A stretch of DNA of 64,000 bases, from assembly GCF_001953635.1 (NCBI RefSeq), contig NZ_MEJH01000005.1, forward strand, positions 62,001 through 126,000, given 5' to 3'. Positions 1 through 9,524 of the stretch are shown here, in pieces. Source of the DNA: Alteromonas abrolhosensis (GTDB lineage Bacteria > Pseudomonadota > Gammaproteobacteria > Enterobacterales > Alteromonadaceae). A model generated the notes under the pieces. That model worked only from the letters and a program-made list of their open reading frames with translations. It was not told the origin of the DNA and did no database searches. How positions within the stretch are numbered: the first letter of the stretch is position 1; every line of letters begins with the position of its first letter. Made by a program: the position numbers and the translations under genes.

Positions 1-798
1 GGTGTCTTTATCCTGCGAATCGCACTCAGGCTCCATCTGATAAGGGCTTGGGATAGCGTCAATCTTGCCCGGCCTGTCTAGAGAGGTCGAGTCAACACCT
101 TGCCACTCAGGTAAGGCTTCTTTTACGATAATTGCCGTACCGCGAATGTCTCGCAAATCAGCAATATCTTCACCTGCCGCTAAGCGATGAGTTACTTCAA
201 CAAGAGGACGTTCGGCGTTACCGAAAAAGAGCATATCCGCTTTAGAATCGAACAATACAGAGCGGCGTACTTTTTCACTCCAGTAGTCATAATGCGCAAT
301 ACGACGCAAGCTGGCTTCTATGCCACCAACAATAACAGGTACACCTTTAAACGCTTCACGGCAGCGCTGTGAATACACGGTAACTGCGCGGTCAGGACGC
401 TTGCCACCTACATTGCCTGGCGTATAAGCGTCGTCGTGACGAAGTTTCTTGTCAGATGTGTAGCGGTTAATCATGGAGTCCATATTGCCGGCTGTTACGC
501 CGAAATACAGGTTGGGTTTACCCAGCTTCATGAAGTCGTCTTTGCTGGTCCAGTCTGGCTGAGAAATAATGCCAACGCGAAAGCCGTGAGCTTCAAGTAC
601 CCGGCCAATTACCGCCATACCAAAACTAGGGTGATCTACATACGCATCGCCCGTTACCAAAATAACGTCACAGCTGTCCCAGCCGAGGGCATCCATCTCT
701 TCCTTTGACATAGGTAGAAACGGCGCAGTACCCAGGCAGTGTGGCCAATATTTAGGGTAGGAAAACAGACCGCGGTCGGCCTTAATGGTGGCTTGCAT
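1..798 (-). CDS. ygiQ: YgiQ family radical SAM protein (3' part outside window)
   Basis: The minus strand reads from an ATG at 798 without a stop to the window edge. The protein begins [18 protein letters not shown] and continues with stretches such as [18 protein letters not shown] and [19 protein letters not shown], which I recognise as the N-terminal third of YgiQ, a large radical SAM protein of unknown physiological role. The radical SAM cysteine cluster lies beyond the window. Plus-strand frames at 187-372 and 436-708 are antisense shadows. Family call is confident; function is not established. Confidence 0.9.
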   Translation of the reverse strand, partial: MQATIKADRGLFSYPKYWPHCLGTAPFLPMSKEEMDALGWDSCDVILVTGDAYVDHPSFGMAVIGRVLEAHGFRVGIISQPDWTSKDDFMKLGKPNLYFGVTAGNMDSMINRYTSDKKLRHDDAYTPGNVGGKRPDRAVTVYSQRCREAFKGVPVIVGGIEASLRRIAHYDYWSEKVRRSVLFDSKADMLFFGNAERPLVEVTHRLAAGEDIADLRDIRGTAIIVKEALPEWQGVDSTSLDRPGKIDAIPSPYQMEPECDSQDKDT

Positions 799-1116
799 AG
801 TAATCACATCTAGATAAATCAGGGAGTTGCTGAACTTAAAATAGGCAGAAGCTCAGAATAAGTGCGTAATTATAGCAGTCTTGGCCAAGCTAAGGTATAG
901 CACTGTCATTAAATTAAAGAGCTTTGTATACTCTGTGATATAAAAAAGCCGCAAAGTTAAGTGTGGGCGCGCGTTTGGGTTAGAGTCCGGTTCTAGTGAA
1001 CATGTTAATTAATGGCTTTTTCATAAGCGAAACTCAACCATTAAACGCCTTTTAAATCCCCGTATTTAGCGTATGTAAGGCTTGTCTACTCACAACGAAG
1101 AGAAACAACAACGACT
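799..1116. other. intergenic, divergent promoter space
   Basis: The gap between the ygiQ start and the EVE gene is AT-rich. I see no gene, no convincing hairpin and no clear promoter hexamers; it must hold the start signals of the two divergent genes. Confidence 0.5.
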
Positions 1117-1578
1117 ATGGCGTATTGGCTATTTAAAACAGAACCTGATGCATTTTCTATAGACGACCTGGCAAGCCGCCCAGACCAAACTGAACCGTGG
1201 GATGGCGTTAGAAATTACCAAGCTCGCAACTTTTTAAGAGACGGTGTGAAAGTGGGGGATAAGGTATTTATCTATCACTCTAGCTGTAAACATGTAGGTA
1301 TTGCGGGCGTTGCCGAAGTGGTGAAAGACGGGTACCCAGACAGCACGCAGTTTAATCCTGAATCGAAATACTACGACCCAAAATCCAGCCAGGAAAACCC
1401 CCGTTGGTATCGCGTTGATGTCAAGTTCGTAGAAAAGTTTTCCAGTGTACTCCCACTTTCAGTTATCAAAGCAATGGATGGTATTACTGAACTGCCTTTG
1501 GTCAAAAAAGGCGGAAGGCTGTCGATCATGCCAGTAGAAGAGGCTGAATGGCAGCAACTCTACGAGGCGGCTAAATAA
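1117..1578 (+). CDS. EVE domain-containing protein
   Basis: The 153-residue protein is essentially a single EVE domain (PUA-like fold). It opens with MAYWLFKTEPDAFSIDDL, has the conserved WDGVRNYQARNFL and the strand KVFIYHSSCKHVGIAGVAEV. EVE proteins are thought to bind modified bases in DNA or RNA (thymocyte nuclear protein 1 family); the ligand here is unknown. Length matches stand-alone bacterial EVE proteins. The start follows a purine-rich stretch (agagaaacaacaacgact), so the ATG is reasonable. Not in an operon. Confidence 0.9.
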   Translation: MAYWLFKTEPDAFSIDDLASRPDQTEPWDGVRNYQARNFLRDGVKVGDKVFIYHSSCKHVGIAGVAEVVKDGYPDSTQFNPESKYYDPKSSQENPRWYRVDVKFVEKFSSVLPLSVIKAMDGITELPLVKKGGRLSIMPVEEAEWQQLYEAAK

Positions 1579-1611
1579 TAGTTAGAACACCTAGGGCAAC
1601 ACTCGCCTTTG

Positions 1612-2187
1612 TCACATCATTGAAAGTGACTTATATACCAAATAACCTGTTCCTAGTTGAAGCAAAATACCTACTGTGAGAAACACGCCATCTCGGTTTG
1701 TCATGCCAAGCGCAGTCATACATAGAGCAAATGCGGGTAAAACTACTGCAAAAGGTATTGCTTCTAATGGGATCATGGAAAGGGATGCGAGGGCACAGTA
1801 TCCTGCAATAAGGTTTTTAGCTGGTTTTTGGGACAGGACGGTGCCACGGGGTTTCAGCAGCTTTTCTATTTTATTTACAAAGGGTTTAGCTTTATCAATA
1901 GCCGACTCTAACTTGTGTGAACTGACCTTTTTTCGTTTTAGCGCGTTTGGTAGCCAGGGGCTTTCCCTTCCTATTGCTACTTGTATACAGATGAAAAATA
2001 ATGTTATCCCGCACAATGTTGGAACGCCTGGGATTGCGCCAGTAGGGAGTAGAGCAATAAGTGCAGGTACTAAGAGTAATGGCCCGAACCCCCTATCTTC
2101 AAAGCGCTCAATGATATTACCCAAAGAGGTCTTCTCAGACTCTTGGTTATACATATCGTCTAACAGTTCAGTAATCGAGTCGCTCAT
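1612..2187 (-). CDS. ExoD-family membrane protein
   Basis: 191 residues with an N-terminal cytosolic helix, then the ExoD signature region (FEDRGFGPLLLVPALIALLP followed by GAIPGVPTLCGITLFF) and several hydrophobic segments, with two more near the C terminus (ASLSMIPLEAIPFAVVLPAF and the last 25 residues). ExoD was named from exopolysaccharide and alkali phenotypes in rhizobia; the biochemical role is unknown. Convergent with the EVE gene; no partner gene. An antisense frame on the plus strand (1676-2200) is judged a shadow. Confidence 0.85.
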   Translation of the reverse strand: MSDSITELLDDMYNQESEKTSLGNIIERFEDRGFGPLLLVPALIALLPTGAIPGVPTLCGITLFFICIQVAIGRESPWLPNALKRKKVSSHKLESAIDKAKPFVNKIEKLLKPRGTVLSQKPAKNLIAGYCALASLSMIPLEAIPFAVVLPAFALCMTALGMTNRDGVFLTVGILLQLGTGYLVYKSLSMM

Positions 2188-2322
2188 AATACGTCGTTGA
2201 ATCCTTACTAAAGGGCTTTGTCCTACTGATGGTTACGCCGTTTTTTTAAATAAGTTTAATAATTCATTTTGACAACTTTTTACTAATGCCCATGTTTTGC
2301 TACATTTAGAGAGTGACTAATA

Positions 2323-3822
2323 TTGGGGATACAATTGAGTAAAGAAGATATTTTTTCTATTCTTGAGCAAATGCCATCAAGTATTTTATTTAAATTCGTA
2401 GGAACTGACGAAATATATGCGAGTGCAGGGTTTACGAGAGCTTTTGGTATACAGCCCTTGAATTTTGGCGGAATAAAGTCCGTCAAATTTTACGATATTA
2501 GTACAAAAAAGGAAGTTGATACGAAGCGAGATCCTTTCTATCTTTCTGAAAAGGGAAGCTGTGTGTCTGGACAGTTCAGAATTCAAACTCAATCGCGAAC
2601 AATGATCTGCTTCGTTACTAGTGAAGTGATTGCTACTTCAATTGGTAAATGCTCGGTTCTCAATATAGTTGCTAATGCGGCCCATTTGATCGGCGAATTT
2701 AAGAAAGATTCTGCGGTCAATAAGCATATTACTTTCAACCAGCTTCTCACTAACTTCTCTTCAAAATTAATCAATGCAAACGTCAGTGAACTAGATAGCA
2801 TTATCGATCATGCACTTGCTGCTTTTGGTGAGTTCTGTGATGTAGATAGATGTTATCTTTTTGAGTTTGGTGATACAGACGATTATATGTCCAATACTCA
2901 TGAGTGGGTGGCAGCGGGGGTTACTCCGTATATTGATGAGTTACAAAACATTCCAACCAACACCATGCCTTTCTTCATGAGCCATATATCCAACGGGATA
3001 TTTAAGGTAGATGATGTGTCTTCTATTCCTGATTCAGCTTCATCAGAACGAGAACTTTTTCAGGAACAGCGTATTTTCTCGATACTCTGCGTTCGCATAA
3101 TGGTTGATGGAACCATGTACGGATTCATAGGGTGCGACATAATAGGCGGACCGTACTCGTGGAAGGCTTCAGATATCGAGTACTTGCGCCGTATTGGGGA
3201 AATGTTAGGTAACACCTTACAGAATTTATATAACAGAAAGGCACTGCAAAAGGTACAAGTAGAATTACTTGAGGCGAATAAACAACTAGAACGACTGGCC
3301 AATATTGATGGTTTAACGGGTATTGCAAACAGAAGGTTGTTTGACAGTACTCTAGAGCGGGATGTCGCCCGTTGCTATGAGCAGGGGCGTTCACTTAGCT
3401 TATTACTCATAGATGTCGATTTATTCAAGCAGTACAACGACGCTTACGGCCATGTCGCCGGAGATACCGTATTAAAAAACATTGCGTACACGCTCACTAA
3501 CAGTTGTGTGGGTAGCGATGATTTGGTGGCTCGTTATGGCGGCGAAGAGTTCGCGGTTATCCTCCCTGATACGCAGGGTAAGGCGCTTCCTACTATCGCG
3601 GCACGAATTTTACGTAATGTAATGTTTCTTAATATTTTCCACGAAGCGTCAGCGCATGACAGAACGCTTACGGTAAGTATAGGGATGGCTACTACCAGTA
3701 ACTTGCCGCTTAACAAAGATAATTCTAAGCACAAAGAAGAGGATGCTATGTGGCTTTTAGAACAAGCTGATAAAGCACTTTACCGCGCAAAAAATGCCGG
3801 TAGAAATTGTGCGCGGAGTTAA
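2323..3822 (+). CDS. PAS-like/GAF/GGDEF diguanylate cyclase
   Basis: About 499 residues. Residues 1-120 look like a degenerate PAS-type sensor, about 140-300 a GAF domain, then a short coiled-coil linker (LEANKQLERLANIDGLTGI) and a GGDEF domain whose active site reads GGEEF (residues 406-410). It should make cyclic-di-GMP from GTP in the cytosol. The RxxD product-inhibition site is absent (GSDD at that position). The start is uncertain: the frame opens after a stop at 2314, the candidates are TTG at 2323, TTG at 2335 (preceded by GGGGA with 5-base spacing) and ATG at 2368. I keep 2323. No transmembrane segment. Confidence 0.85.
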   Translation: MGIQLSKEDIFSILEQMPSSILFKFVGTDEIYASAGFTRAFGIQPLNFGGIKSVKFYDISTKKEVDTKRDPFYLSEKGSCVSGQFRIQTQSRTMICFVTSEVIATSIGKCSVLNIVANAAHLIGEFKKDSAVNKHITFNQLLTNFSSKLINANVSELDSIIDHALAAFGEFCDVDRCYLFEFGDTDDYMSNTHEWVAAGVTPYIDELQNIPTNTMPFFMSHISNGIFKVDDVSSIPDSASSERELFQEQRIFSILCVRIMVDGTMYGFIGCDIIGGPYSWKASDIEYLRRIGEMLGNTLQNLYNRKALQKVQVELLEANKQLERLANIDGLTGIANRRLFDSTLERDVARCYEQGRSLSLLLIDVDLFKQYNDAYGHVAGDTVLKNIAYTLTNSCVGSDDLVARYGGEEFAVILPDTQGKALPTIAARILRNVMFLNIFHEASAHDRTLTVSIGMATTSNLPLNKDNSKHKEEDAMWLLEQADKALYRAKNAGRNCARS

Positions 3823-3942
3823 CGCTGGGATGTACCGTTCTGGCACTGATTTTTCCAACTCAGACACTTTTTGCTCCTCCATTACCCTACATTTCTAAGA
3901 CGGTTAGCAGTAATAACGCTGCGTTTTGTTTTTCCTCATTTT

Positions 3943-3992
3943 AATCACATATCAATTTGTGATTAAAAATAATCACATTTTAAAGTGTGATT
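3943..3992. promoter_or_regulatory. double inverted repeat upstream of satD
   Basis: Two identical-arm palindromes, AATCACA-N8-TGTGATT, occupy 3943-3964 and 3971-3992, six bases apart and 28 bp centre to centre. They lie 95 bp before the satD-like start codon. Two copies in register suggest an operator for a dimeric regulator. The SatD-like protein itself has a C-terminal helix-turn-helix, so autoregulation is one option. The arm polarity is the reverse of a CRP site. Confidence 0.6.
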
Positions 3993-4087
3993 GTTTTTGA
4001 ATTAAACGCCGTAGCGTGCCATAGTGGTATCTAGCCATTTAAAACTTTTATGTTTATTGCAACAAAGTCAACGCGGCGCAAAGCAGA

Positions 4088-4777
4088 ATGACCAGAAATA
4101 GTGCTCTTAAAAACGACTCAAAAAGTGTAGCTGGTGTAATCACTGGTGATATAACCAACTCACAATCTTATTCAGATGATGAATTCAGCGATATTCTTGC
4201 AACACTTAGGGCGAGCTTAACGAACTATGCGAACCTTTACGGTGGCGACTTCGATATTTACCGAGGCGATGCATTCCAGTTAGTAATTAAGCAGACCCAA
4301 CACTGTATGAGAACTGCGGTCGGGGTACGTTTAGCCCTAAAGGCGCATGAATTGAGCGTAGATGTGAGAATGAGCATTGCCGTGGGGGAAGTGCAATTCC
4401 GTCCTTCAGAAGTGAAAACAGGAACGGGCGAGGCTTTCGTATTGTCAGGGCGGGGACTTGATAATATTAAACCTCATCACCTCGCTTTTTACAGCGGAAA
4501 CCATCAACTAGACAACAAAACACAACTGCTAACTCGCTTTGCTGATGCACACATTAGTGGGCTTACACAAACCCAAGCGCAAACTTTACATGCGTATCTT
4601 GAAGCGTCAGATAAAAGCCATGAAAGTATTGCTGCTATATTGGATAAAAATCGAAGTAATGTGAGTCGTATTCTAAACGCCAGTAATTATAAATTGATTG
4701 CTGAGTATCTGGATTATATGGAACAAGCACTGATTTCCAGCGATAAAAATAGCACCGCATTACAAGCCAGCAAGTAA
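4088..4777 (+). CDS. SatD family protein with C-terminal helix-turn-helix
   Basis: 229 residues. The N-terminal part (AGVITGDITNSQSYSDDEFS, then GDFDIYRGDAFQLVIK) matches the SatD family, which is distantly related to nucleotidyl-cyclase-like folds; the C terminus (KSHESIAAILDKNRSNVSRIL) is a helix-turn-helix. Role unknown; probably a regulator. It is followed after 64 bp by a DUF3307 membrane protein, and the SatD-DUF3307 pair recurs in many bacteria. The double inverted repeat at 3943-3992 is the likely control site. Confidence 0.8.
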   Translation: MTRNSALKNDSKSVAGVITGDITNSQSYSDDEFSDILATLRASLTNYANLYGGDFDIYRGDAFQLVIKQTQHCMRTAVGVRLALKAHELSVDVRMSIAVGEVQFRPSEVKTGTGEAFVLSGRGLDNIKPHHLAFYSGNHQLDNKTQLLTRFADAHISGLTQTQAQTLHAYLEASDKSHESIAAILDKNRSNVSRILNASNYKLIAEYLDYMEQALISSDKNSTALQASK

Positions 4778-4841
4778 CCAAGGATGACTAACGTGAAGCT
4801 AAGCAAAACAAAAAACGTCGTGTTTAAAATAGGAGAGCTGC

Positions 4842-5645
4842 ATGGTTGCTGAACCTGAATTGCTGGCAGCATTACTTTTAGCCCACCTGCTAGCTGACTT
4901 TTATTTTCAACCTTTTTCGTGGGTTCAACAGAGAAATGAAAAACACGCTCTGGCTTTGCCCTTATATCTACATGCGTTAATTCACGGTGTGCTAGTAGCT
5001 GTGGTAATGCTTATATTTTTAGAAAAAATAAGTATTGCAACCGTTGGAATTAGCGCAATTATTGTGGCCGTATCTCATTTTAAAATTGACGTTGTGAAGT
5101 CTTACTGTGCGCAGAACATCACTACTTTCGTGCTTGATCAAGTAGCACACATAGTGGTCTTAGTCGGTGTATTTCTGTATGCGACCAACCAATGGGAAGG
5201 CGCGCTGTACTTAATTCGCCAAGTGAATACAACTCATGTGGCTGTTCTCCTTGCCTATCTAGCTGTACTCAAACCCAGCTCTATTATTATAAAACAGCTG
5301 CTGTCTCCGTGGAGTAGCGACGTGTTGGCTGAAAACAGGTCACCTAAGCACCCGAATGACACACCCACAATAAGTACGGAAGAACAGCAAACTTTGTCGC
5401 TTGCAGGCCAAAGAATTGGCTATTTAGAGCGGGTACTTATATTAACTTTCGTTTTGCTAAATCAATTTTCTGCTATCGGATTTCTGATTGCGGCAAAATC
5501 TATATTTCGTTTTGGAGATTTAACAAAGCATCAAGATAGAAAGCTGACGGAATATGTGCTGCTAGGCACTTTGACAAGTGTCGCGATGACCTTAGCTATT
5601 GGTTTGGCATGCGCTAGGGTATTAGGAAAGTTGCCTATAAAATAA
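4842..5645 (+). CDS. DUF3307 integral membrane protein
   Basis: 267 residues with about six hydrophobic segments. The first 120 residues carry the DUF3307 pattern, including LLLAHLLADFYFQPFSWV, an internal HALIHG and HFKIDVVKSY. A cytosolic loop of about 40 residues precedes the last two membrane helices. The start has a good ribosome site (aggagagctgc then ATG). Function unknown; it probably forms an operon with the SatD-like gene, which suggests a membrane protein controlled by, or signalling to, that regulator. Confidence 0.8.
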   Translation: MVAEPELLAALLLAHLLADFYFQPFSWVQQRNEKHALALPLYLHALIHGVLVAVVMLIFLEKISIATVGISAIIVAVSHFKIDVVKSYCAQNITTFVLDQVAHIVVLVGVFLYATNQWEGALYLIRQVNTTHVAVLLAYLAVLKPSSIIIKQLLSPWSSDVLAENRSPKHPNDTPTISTEEQQTLSLAGQRIGYLERVLILTFVLLNQFSAIGFLIAAKSIFRFGDLTKHQDRKLTEYVLLGTLTSVAMTLAIGLACARVLGKLPIK

Positions 5646-5772
5646 AACCGCTGTAGAAGGTCATTCTGCATTTTAGTTAATTGCGAGCTGAACGATTTTC
5701 AATCAAAAATGCTTGCATGTGTTATTTATATAACCTACTGTTTAATTGAATATTAAATGAAGGAATATAGGC

Positions 5773-6045
5773 ATGAGAATACTTTTGGTAGCGTCAGTAA
5801 TTTTATTAACGGCATGCGATTCAACAGAAATTGCTCAGCAGCAGCCAGAAGCAAACAATGGTGGGGTTGCGCTTTATGACGAAAAGGGTTTATTCGTAAG
5901 ACAGTACAGTGATGCACAGGATTGTCATGCTGCCGCAATACGCTATAATATGCGAAACATTAACGATAAGACGGAAAATAATAACACCTATAGACGAGCG
6001 GGCACGATACAGCCGAGAATAACTTCTTCGTGCCGCGAGGTGTAA
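5773..6045 (+). CDS. small predicted lipoprotein
   Basis: 90 residues. A short signal peptide ends in a lipobox, LLTAC, giving a lipidated Cys at about residue 15. The mature part is polar with two further cysteines (DCHAAAIRY and the C-terminal SSCREV), possibly a disulfide. Ribosome site aaggaatataggc before the ATG. No family recognised. A terminator follows at 6076-6099. Confidence 0.7.
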   Translation: MRILLVASVILLTACDSTEIAQQQPEANNGGVALYDEKGLFVRQYSDAQDCHAAAIRYNMRNINDKTENNNTYRRAGTIQPRITSSCREV

Positions 6046-6075
6046 TAGCGGTATTTTCTTCAATGTATTTCAAAG

Positions 6076-6099
6076 AACGCCCTTAAATGGGCGTTTTTT
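6076..6099 (+). terminator. rho-independent terminator after the lipoprotein gene
   Basis: Stem AACGCCC / GGGCGTT with a six-base loop (ttaaat), followed directly by a run of T. Confidence 0.85.
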
Positions 6100-6150
6100 A
6101 TGGCAAAAATGCACACCAACGTTCGACTCAGCTTAAGGGCTTGCACCTTT

Positions 6151-6885
6151 TCATAGCGGTAGAACTTGATTGCATGTTTTCACCAGCAGTAAAACGCCGA
6201 CGAGTAATAACAGCGTAAACACTATGCGAGAAAATGACGTCTGACTGACCTTGTTGTGCAGGGCATTACCTATCAGTGCCCCCGCTATCACACAGGGTAT
6301 TAGCCACATAATGGATTTGACCTGCGAGGCTAAGTCTTCGAACAATAAAAACCACACACAAAGTGACGTATTTAGGGTAAACCATACACTTAGCAAGGTT
6401 GCGCGAAAGCGTTCTTTGGTCATGGGTGTTCTTGCACAGGCATACACCAGTAGCGGGCCGCCTGATGCGAATAATCCGTGAGTAATACCGGCAGAGAAAA
6501 TTAACCCACAACGGGCGAGGTGCCCATGGGCTGGTGCGTGCAGTTGGGCAAGCGATCGAATAGCAAACCAACAGATGATCAGTGCGAAAAGCGCTTTGCT
6601 GTAATCAGCGGGTATGTAGTCCGTGACAAGTACCCCTACTAATGTGCCATGCCCCATCAAGGGTAAAATTTGCTTAAACAACAGGTCGTAATCAATATGC
6701 TGGCGATGACGGTAAACCAGTGGGCCGGTCATCATTATGTTCAGCGGTACCAACCACTGCATCAATTGAGTGATATCCATGACCAAAGCACCAATTGATA
6801 AGGCAATAACAATGCTTCCAAACCCTGTCATGGCCTCGACAGTAAAGGCAATAAACACCCCGATGGCGACGATTATAAAGTTCAT
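6151..6885 (-). CDS. TauE/SafE family permease
   Basis: 244 residues with about eight hydrophobic segments and the family's early motif FTVEAMTGFGSIVIALSIGA. These proteins export or import sulfite, sulfonates or small organic anions; the substrate here is unknown. It is the last gene of a five-gene minus-strand operon and overlaps the SDR gene by 4 bases (ATGA), so it is translated together with the oxidoreductases. In this setting it may move a product or sulfur-containing intermediate; that is inference. Confidence 0.85.
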   Translation of the reverse strand: MNFIIVAIGVFIAFTVEAMTGFGSIVIALSIGALVMDITQLMQWLVPLNIMMTGPLVYRHRQHIDYDLLFKQILPLMGHGTLVGVLVTDYIPADYSKALFALIICWFAIRSLAQLHAPAHGHLARCGLIFSAGITHGLFASGGPLLVYACARTPMTKERFRATLLSVWFTLNTSLCVWFLLFEDLASQVKSIMWLIPCVIAGALIGNALHNKVSQTSFSRIVFTLLLLVGVLLLVKTCNQVLPL

Positions 6886-7679
6886 TGTAGTGTATCCAAT
6901 TCACGCACCAATCGGCGGCGCATAAGGTATAAATAAACCTTGGGCATAAGGCGATACAATAATGCGGAAACCCGGGTGAACCCGTCTGGCAGTAGGCGCT
7001 GCTGGCCTCTATTCATTGCTGAAATGATTTGTGATGCCATATCTTTACTGTTGCCCATGGCGCCGACCATTGTTCGCTTATGCGTGGCTTTATTGCCCAG
7101 CCCGTTTAATGCATTGTGCTCGATGGGGGTATCTAAAAAACTGGGGTACACCATAAGAATATGCTTTCCATTGCCTTGCCATTCGGCTCGTAGGGTTTCA
7201 AAGTATTGGTGTAAGGCGGATTTAGAGGCGCAGTAGCCAGCACGCCCCAGTACAGGCATCCATCCTGCCATAGAGCTAATATTTACGACACACGCATGGT
7301 GACTTAAAAATGGCGTGAGTGCCTGGGTTAGCTGAACAGGAGCAAAGTAATTGACCCGCATTACCTTTTCGATAACAGACAGCTGGGTATGTGATGCAAG
7401 TGAACGATGGGTAATTCCTGCATTATTGATAAGTACGCTTAAGGTGATTTGACGTTGGGTAATTAACTTTACCAAGGCATCAATTTCACCCGTAACCGCT
7501 AAATCGCACACAAAATAGTGCTGACATTCAAGGGACGTTGCCACGCGCGTAAGCGCTTCTTCTTGTACATCTACCAACACCAGCTGGTAGTGGGCTGCCA
7601 TTTGTTTAGCGAGATCTAAACCCAACCCTGATGCCGCGCCGGTTATCATTGCCCAAGGCTTCGGTGAGGTGCTTTCCAT
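6882..7679 (-). CDS. SDR family oxidoreductase
   Basis: 265 residues, classical short-chain dehydrogenase/reductase. Visible: cofactor motif TGAASGLG near residue 14, NNAG near 88, catalytic SSMAG serine and YCASK Tyr-Lys near 135-155. The acidic residue after the second strand (VLVDVQEE) favours NAD(H). The start codon overlaps the stop of the upstream epimerase gene (TAATG). Substrate unknown; being in an operon with a flavin monooxygenase suggests alcohol/ketone interconversion. Confidence 0.88.
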   Translation of the reverse strand: MESTSPKPWAMITGAASGLGLDLAKQMAAHYQLVLVDVQEEALTRVATSLECQHYFVCDLAVTGEIDALVKLITQRQITLSVLINNAGITHRSLASHTQLSVIEKVMRVNYFAPVQLTQALTPFLSHHACVVNISSMAGWMPVLGRAGYCASKSALHQYFETLRAEWQGNGKHILMVYPSFLDTPIEHNALNGLGNKATHKRTMVGAMGNSKDMASQIISAMNRGQQRLLPDGFTRVSALLYRLMPKVYLYLMRRRLVRELDTLQ

Positions 7680-8620
7680 TATCTACCATTCCTTATAAGG
7701 CTATTGTGGGCCACATAAAAATCAAACACTTCCCTGGATGTTTTTTGAGGCACATAACCAAAAACCGTTTTTAGTGCGCGATTATCCAAAACCGGACGAT
7801 AGCGCAGAAAATCAACTTGTTCGGCACTGTATTGGGTAAGGCCAAGAGCGTGGCCAATTTTAAGTATTCCCGCAACGACTGCAGCAGGTACTTGCATAAG
7901 GGGTTTATTGAGCACGTGTGCAATTTCGGCCATGGTCATGGCACCATCGCCCGCTAAATTAAATTGCCCGACAAGGCTTTCAGTAACGCCTTTAGTGATA
8001 ATGTTCACCACGTCTTCATCCCAAATAAAAACGAAAGGCGAGGGCGAGCCTTTAATACCGAGCAATTTTGATTTCGTAAACAAATGGGTGATTTGATTAT
8101 TAGTATGCTTGCCCAGCACGGTACCCGGACGTAGCACTAACTGGTGCAACGCAGGGTGAGTGACCCGGTATTCAGCCAACATTTCTTCAATTAAACGCTT
8201 GTGCTGGCTATAGGCGAAGTGGTCATTGCCGCGAAGGGGAGCTTGCTCATTCAGCCAGTCTGGATTGTCGGCGTGATAACCGTAGGCTGCACCACTACTT
8301 GTCACCGTAATATGCTTGACCTGATTATTTATGCAACAATTAAGTACATTAGCTGTGCCATTGACATCAATATCATAGTCACGAGCGCGATCATCACTGG
8401 CTTGCATCACACTGGCTAAATGAACCACATGGGTAATGTTGTGCTTGGCCATTACGTCACTTAACTGTGCGTCCCGAATGTCCATTTCATAATAGGGGTA
8501 GAGCTGTTTTGAAGGAGGACGAATATCCACGCCAACTATCTTGTAATTATCTGCCAAAGCGCTAATCAGGCGCTGACCGATATAGCCTTCGCTACCGGTA
8601 ATTAAAATATTAAGATCCAT
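7679..8620 (-). CDS. NAD-dependent epimerase/dehydratase family protein
   Basis: 313 residues, extended SDR. The N terminus has the Rossmann motif ITGSEGYIGQRL (GxxGxxG); DMDIRD-type acidic strand ends and HLAS follow; the catalytic SSGAAYG serine and YSQHK Tyr-Lys are intact. Such proteins modify nucleotide sugars or act as hydroxysteroid/ketone reductases; no sugar genes are nearby, so the second is more likely. It overlaps the symporter gene by 11 bases and the SDR start by one base, showing translational coupling. Confidence 0.82.
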   Translation of the reverse strand: MDLNILITGSEGYIGQRLISALADNYKIVGVDIRPPSKQLYPYYEMDIRDAQLSDVMAKHNITHVVHLASVMQASDDRARDYDIDVNGTANVLNCCINNQVKHITVTSSGAAYGYHADNPDWLNEQAPLRGNDHFAYSQHKRLIEEMLAEYRVTHPALHQLVLRPGTVLGKHTNNQITHLFTKSKLLGIKGSPSPFVFIWDEDVVNIITKGVTESLVGQFNLAGDGAMTMAEIAHVLNKPLMQVPAAVVAGILKIGHALGLTQYSAEQVDFLRYRPVLDNRALKTVFGYVPQKTSREVFDFYVAHNSLIRNGR

Positions 8621-9524
8621 AAAAATACTGCTTTTTAGCGGAGTGTTGACGGGCGGTTCTGCGATCTTTAAATTGCCAATAGGTACTCAAACTTAAGCCA
8701 GATATGAGGTGCCATATACCCCAGGCGGCGGCAATAACCGCCATTGCTTCTAGATTGGCAAAAAAGGTAAATATGATCCCCAGACCCAAACCGGAGTTTT
8801 GCAAGCCCACTTCTAAGGTGATGGCACGGGTATCGGCTTGGGGCAATTGCAGCGCTCGGGCAGCGCCCCATCCGATGGCGAGCGCGAGGGCATTGTGAAC
8901 CACTACGGCTAACAAAAAGATACTGGCTCCCGCAATAAACTTGTCCCAGTTCATGAAAAGCGCAATGGCTACAAAACCAAACAAGGTGAATAACGAAACG
9001 AAGCGAAAGAAGGGCTCACTTTTTCTTGCAAACGACGGCCAGATACGGGCACAAGTTAGTCCCAGAGCCAGCGGTATGGCCAATACAAAGGCAATCACTG
9101 TTAACATGTCGGCGGTAGACACTGAGATGCTGTTTAACAAGCTTTGTGTGCGCGGATTAAGGGCGGCGTAAAACATGAAGTTAAGCGGGGTGAGGACACA
9201 GGCAAGTAAGCTTGCTACTCCTGTCATACTTACTGACATCGCCGTATTGCCATTGGACAAGTAGGTCATTAAATTGGAAAAACTTCCCCCCGGACAGCAA
9301 CTCACAAGGAGTAAACCCAGTGCTATTTCACTTGGCATAGGAACGAGCCAGGTAAGCAGACACGTCAATGCGGGTAACAATACAAACTGCGCAATCATTC
9401 CTACAAGCGGGCCAAGGGGCTGTCTTGCAATTCGGCGAAAGTCCTCAGGCGTCAGGCTTAGCGCTATACCAAACATCATCATGGCTAGCACCGCATTTAA
9501 AACAAAAAGGCTAGTTGACGACAT
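8610..9524 (-). CDS. bile acid:sodium symporter (BASS) family transporter
   Basis: 304 residues, about nine to ten hydrophobic segments, with the family hallmarks LLVSCCPGGSFSNLMTYLSN and LEVGLQNSGLGLGII. BASS proteins use the sodium gradient to take up bile acids, other sterol acids or small organic anions. The gene starts directly after the stop of the flavin monooxygenase gene. Substrate uncertain; with the neighbouring oxidoreductases an amphipathic terpenoid or steroid-like compound is plausible. Confidence 0.88.
   Translation of the reverse strand: MSSTSLFVLNAVLAMMMFGIALSLTPEDFRRIARQPLGPLVGMIAQFVLLPALTCLLTWLVPMPSEIALGLLLVSCCPGGSFSNLMTYLSNGNTAMSVSMTGVASLLACVLTPLNFMFYAALNPRTQSLLNSISVSTADMLTVIAFVLAIPLALGLTCARIWPSFARKSEPFFRFVSLFTLFGFVAIALFMNWDKFIAGASIFLLAVVVHNALALAIGWGAARALQLPQADTRAITLEVGLQNSGLGLGIIFTFFANLEAMAVIAAAWGIWHLISGLSLSTYWQFKDRRTARQHSAKKQYFYGS

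Noticed and set aside
187..708. Two plus-strand frames (187-372, 436-708)
   Set aside because: They lie antisense to the clearly coding ygiQ frame and have no recognisable family content.
1676..2200. 174-codon plus-strand frame opposite the ExoD gene
   Set aside because: It mirrors the ExoD-like frame, is rich in Ser/Arg/Pro as antisense frames are, and matches no family.
3943..3992. CRP binding sites
   Set aside because: The arms are in reverse polarity (TCACA left, TGTGA right) within each palindrome; the CRP-polarity pair across the middle has 10 bp spacing rather than 6.
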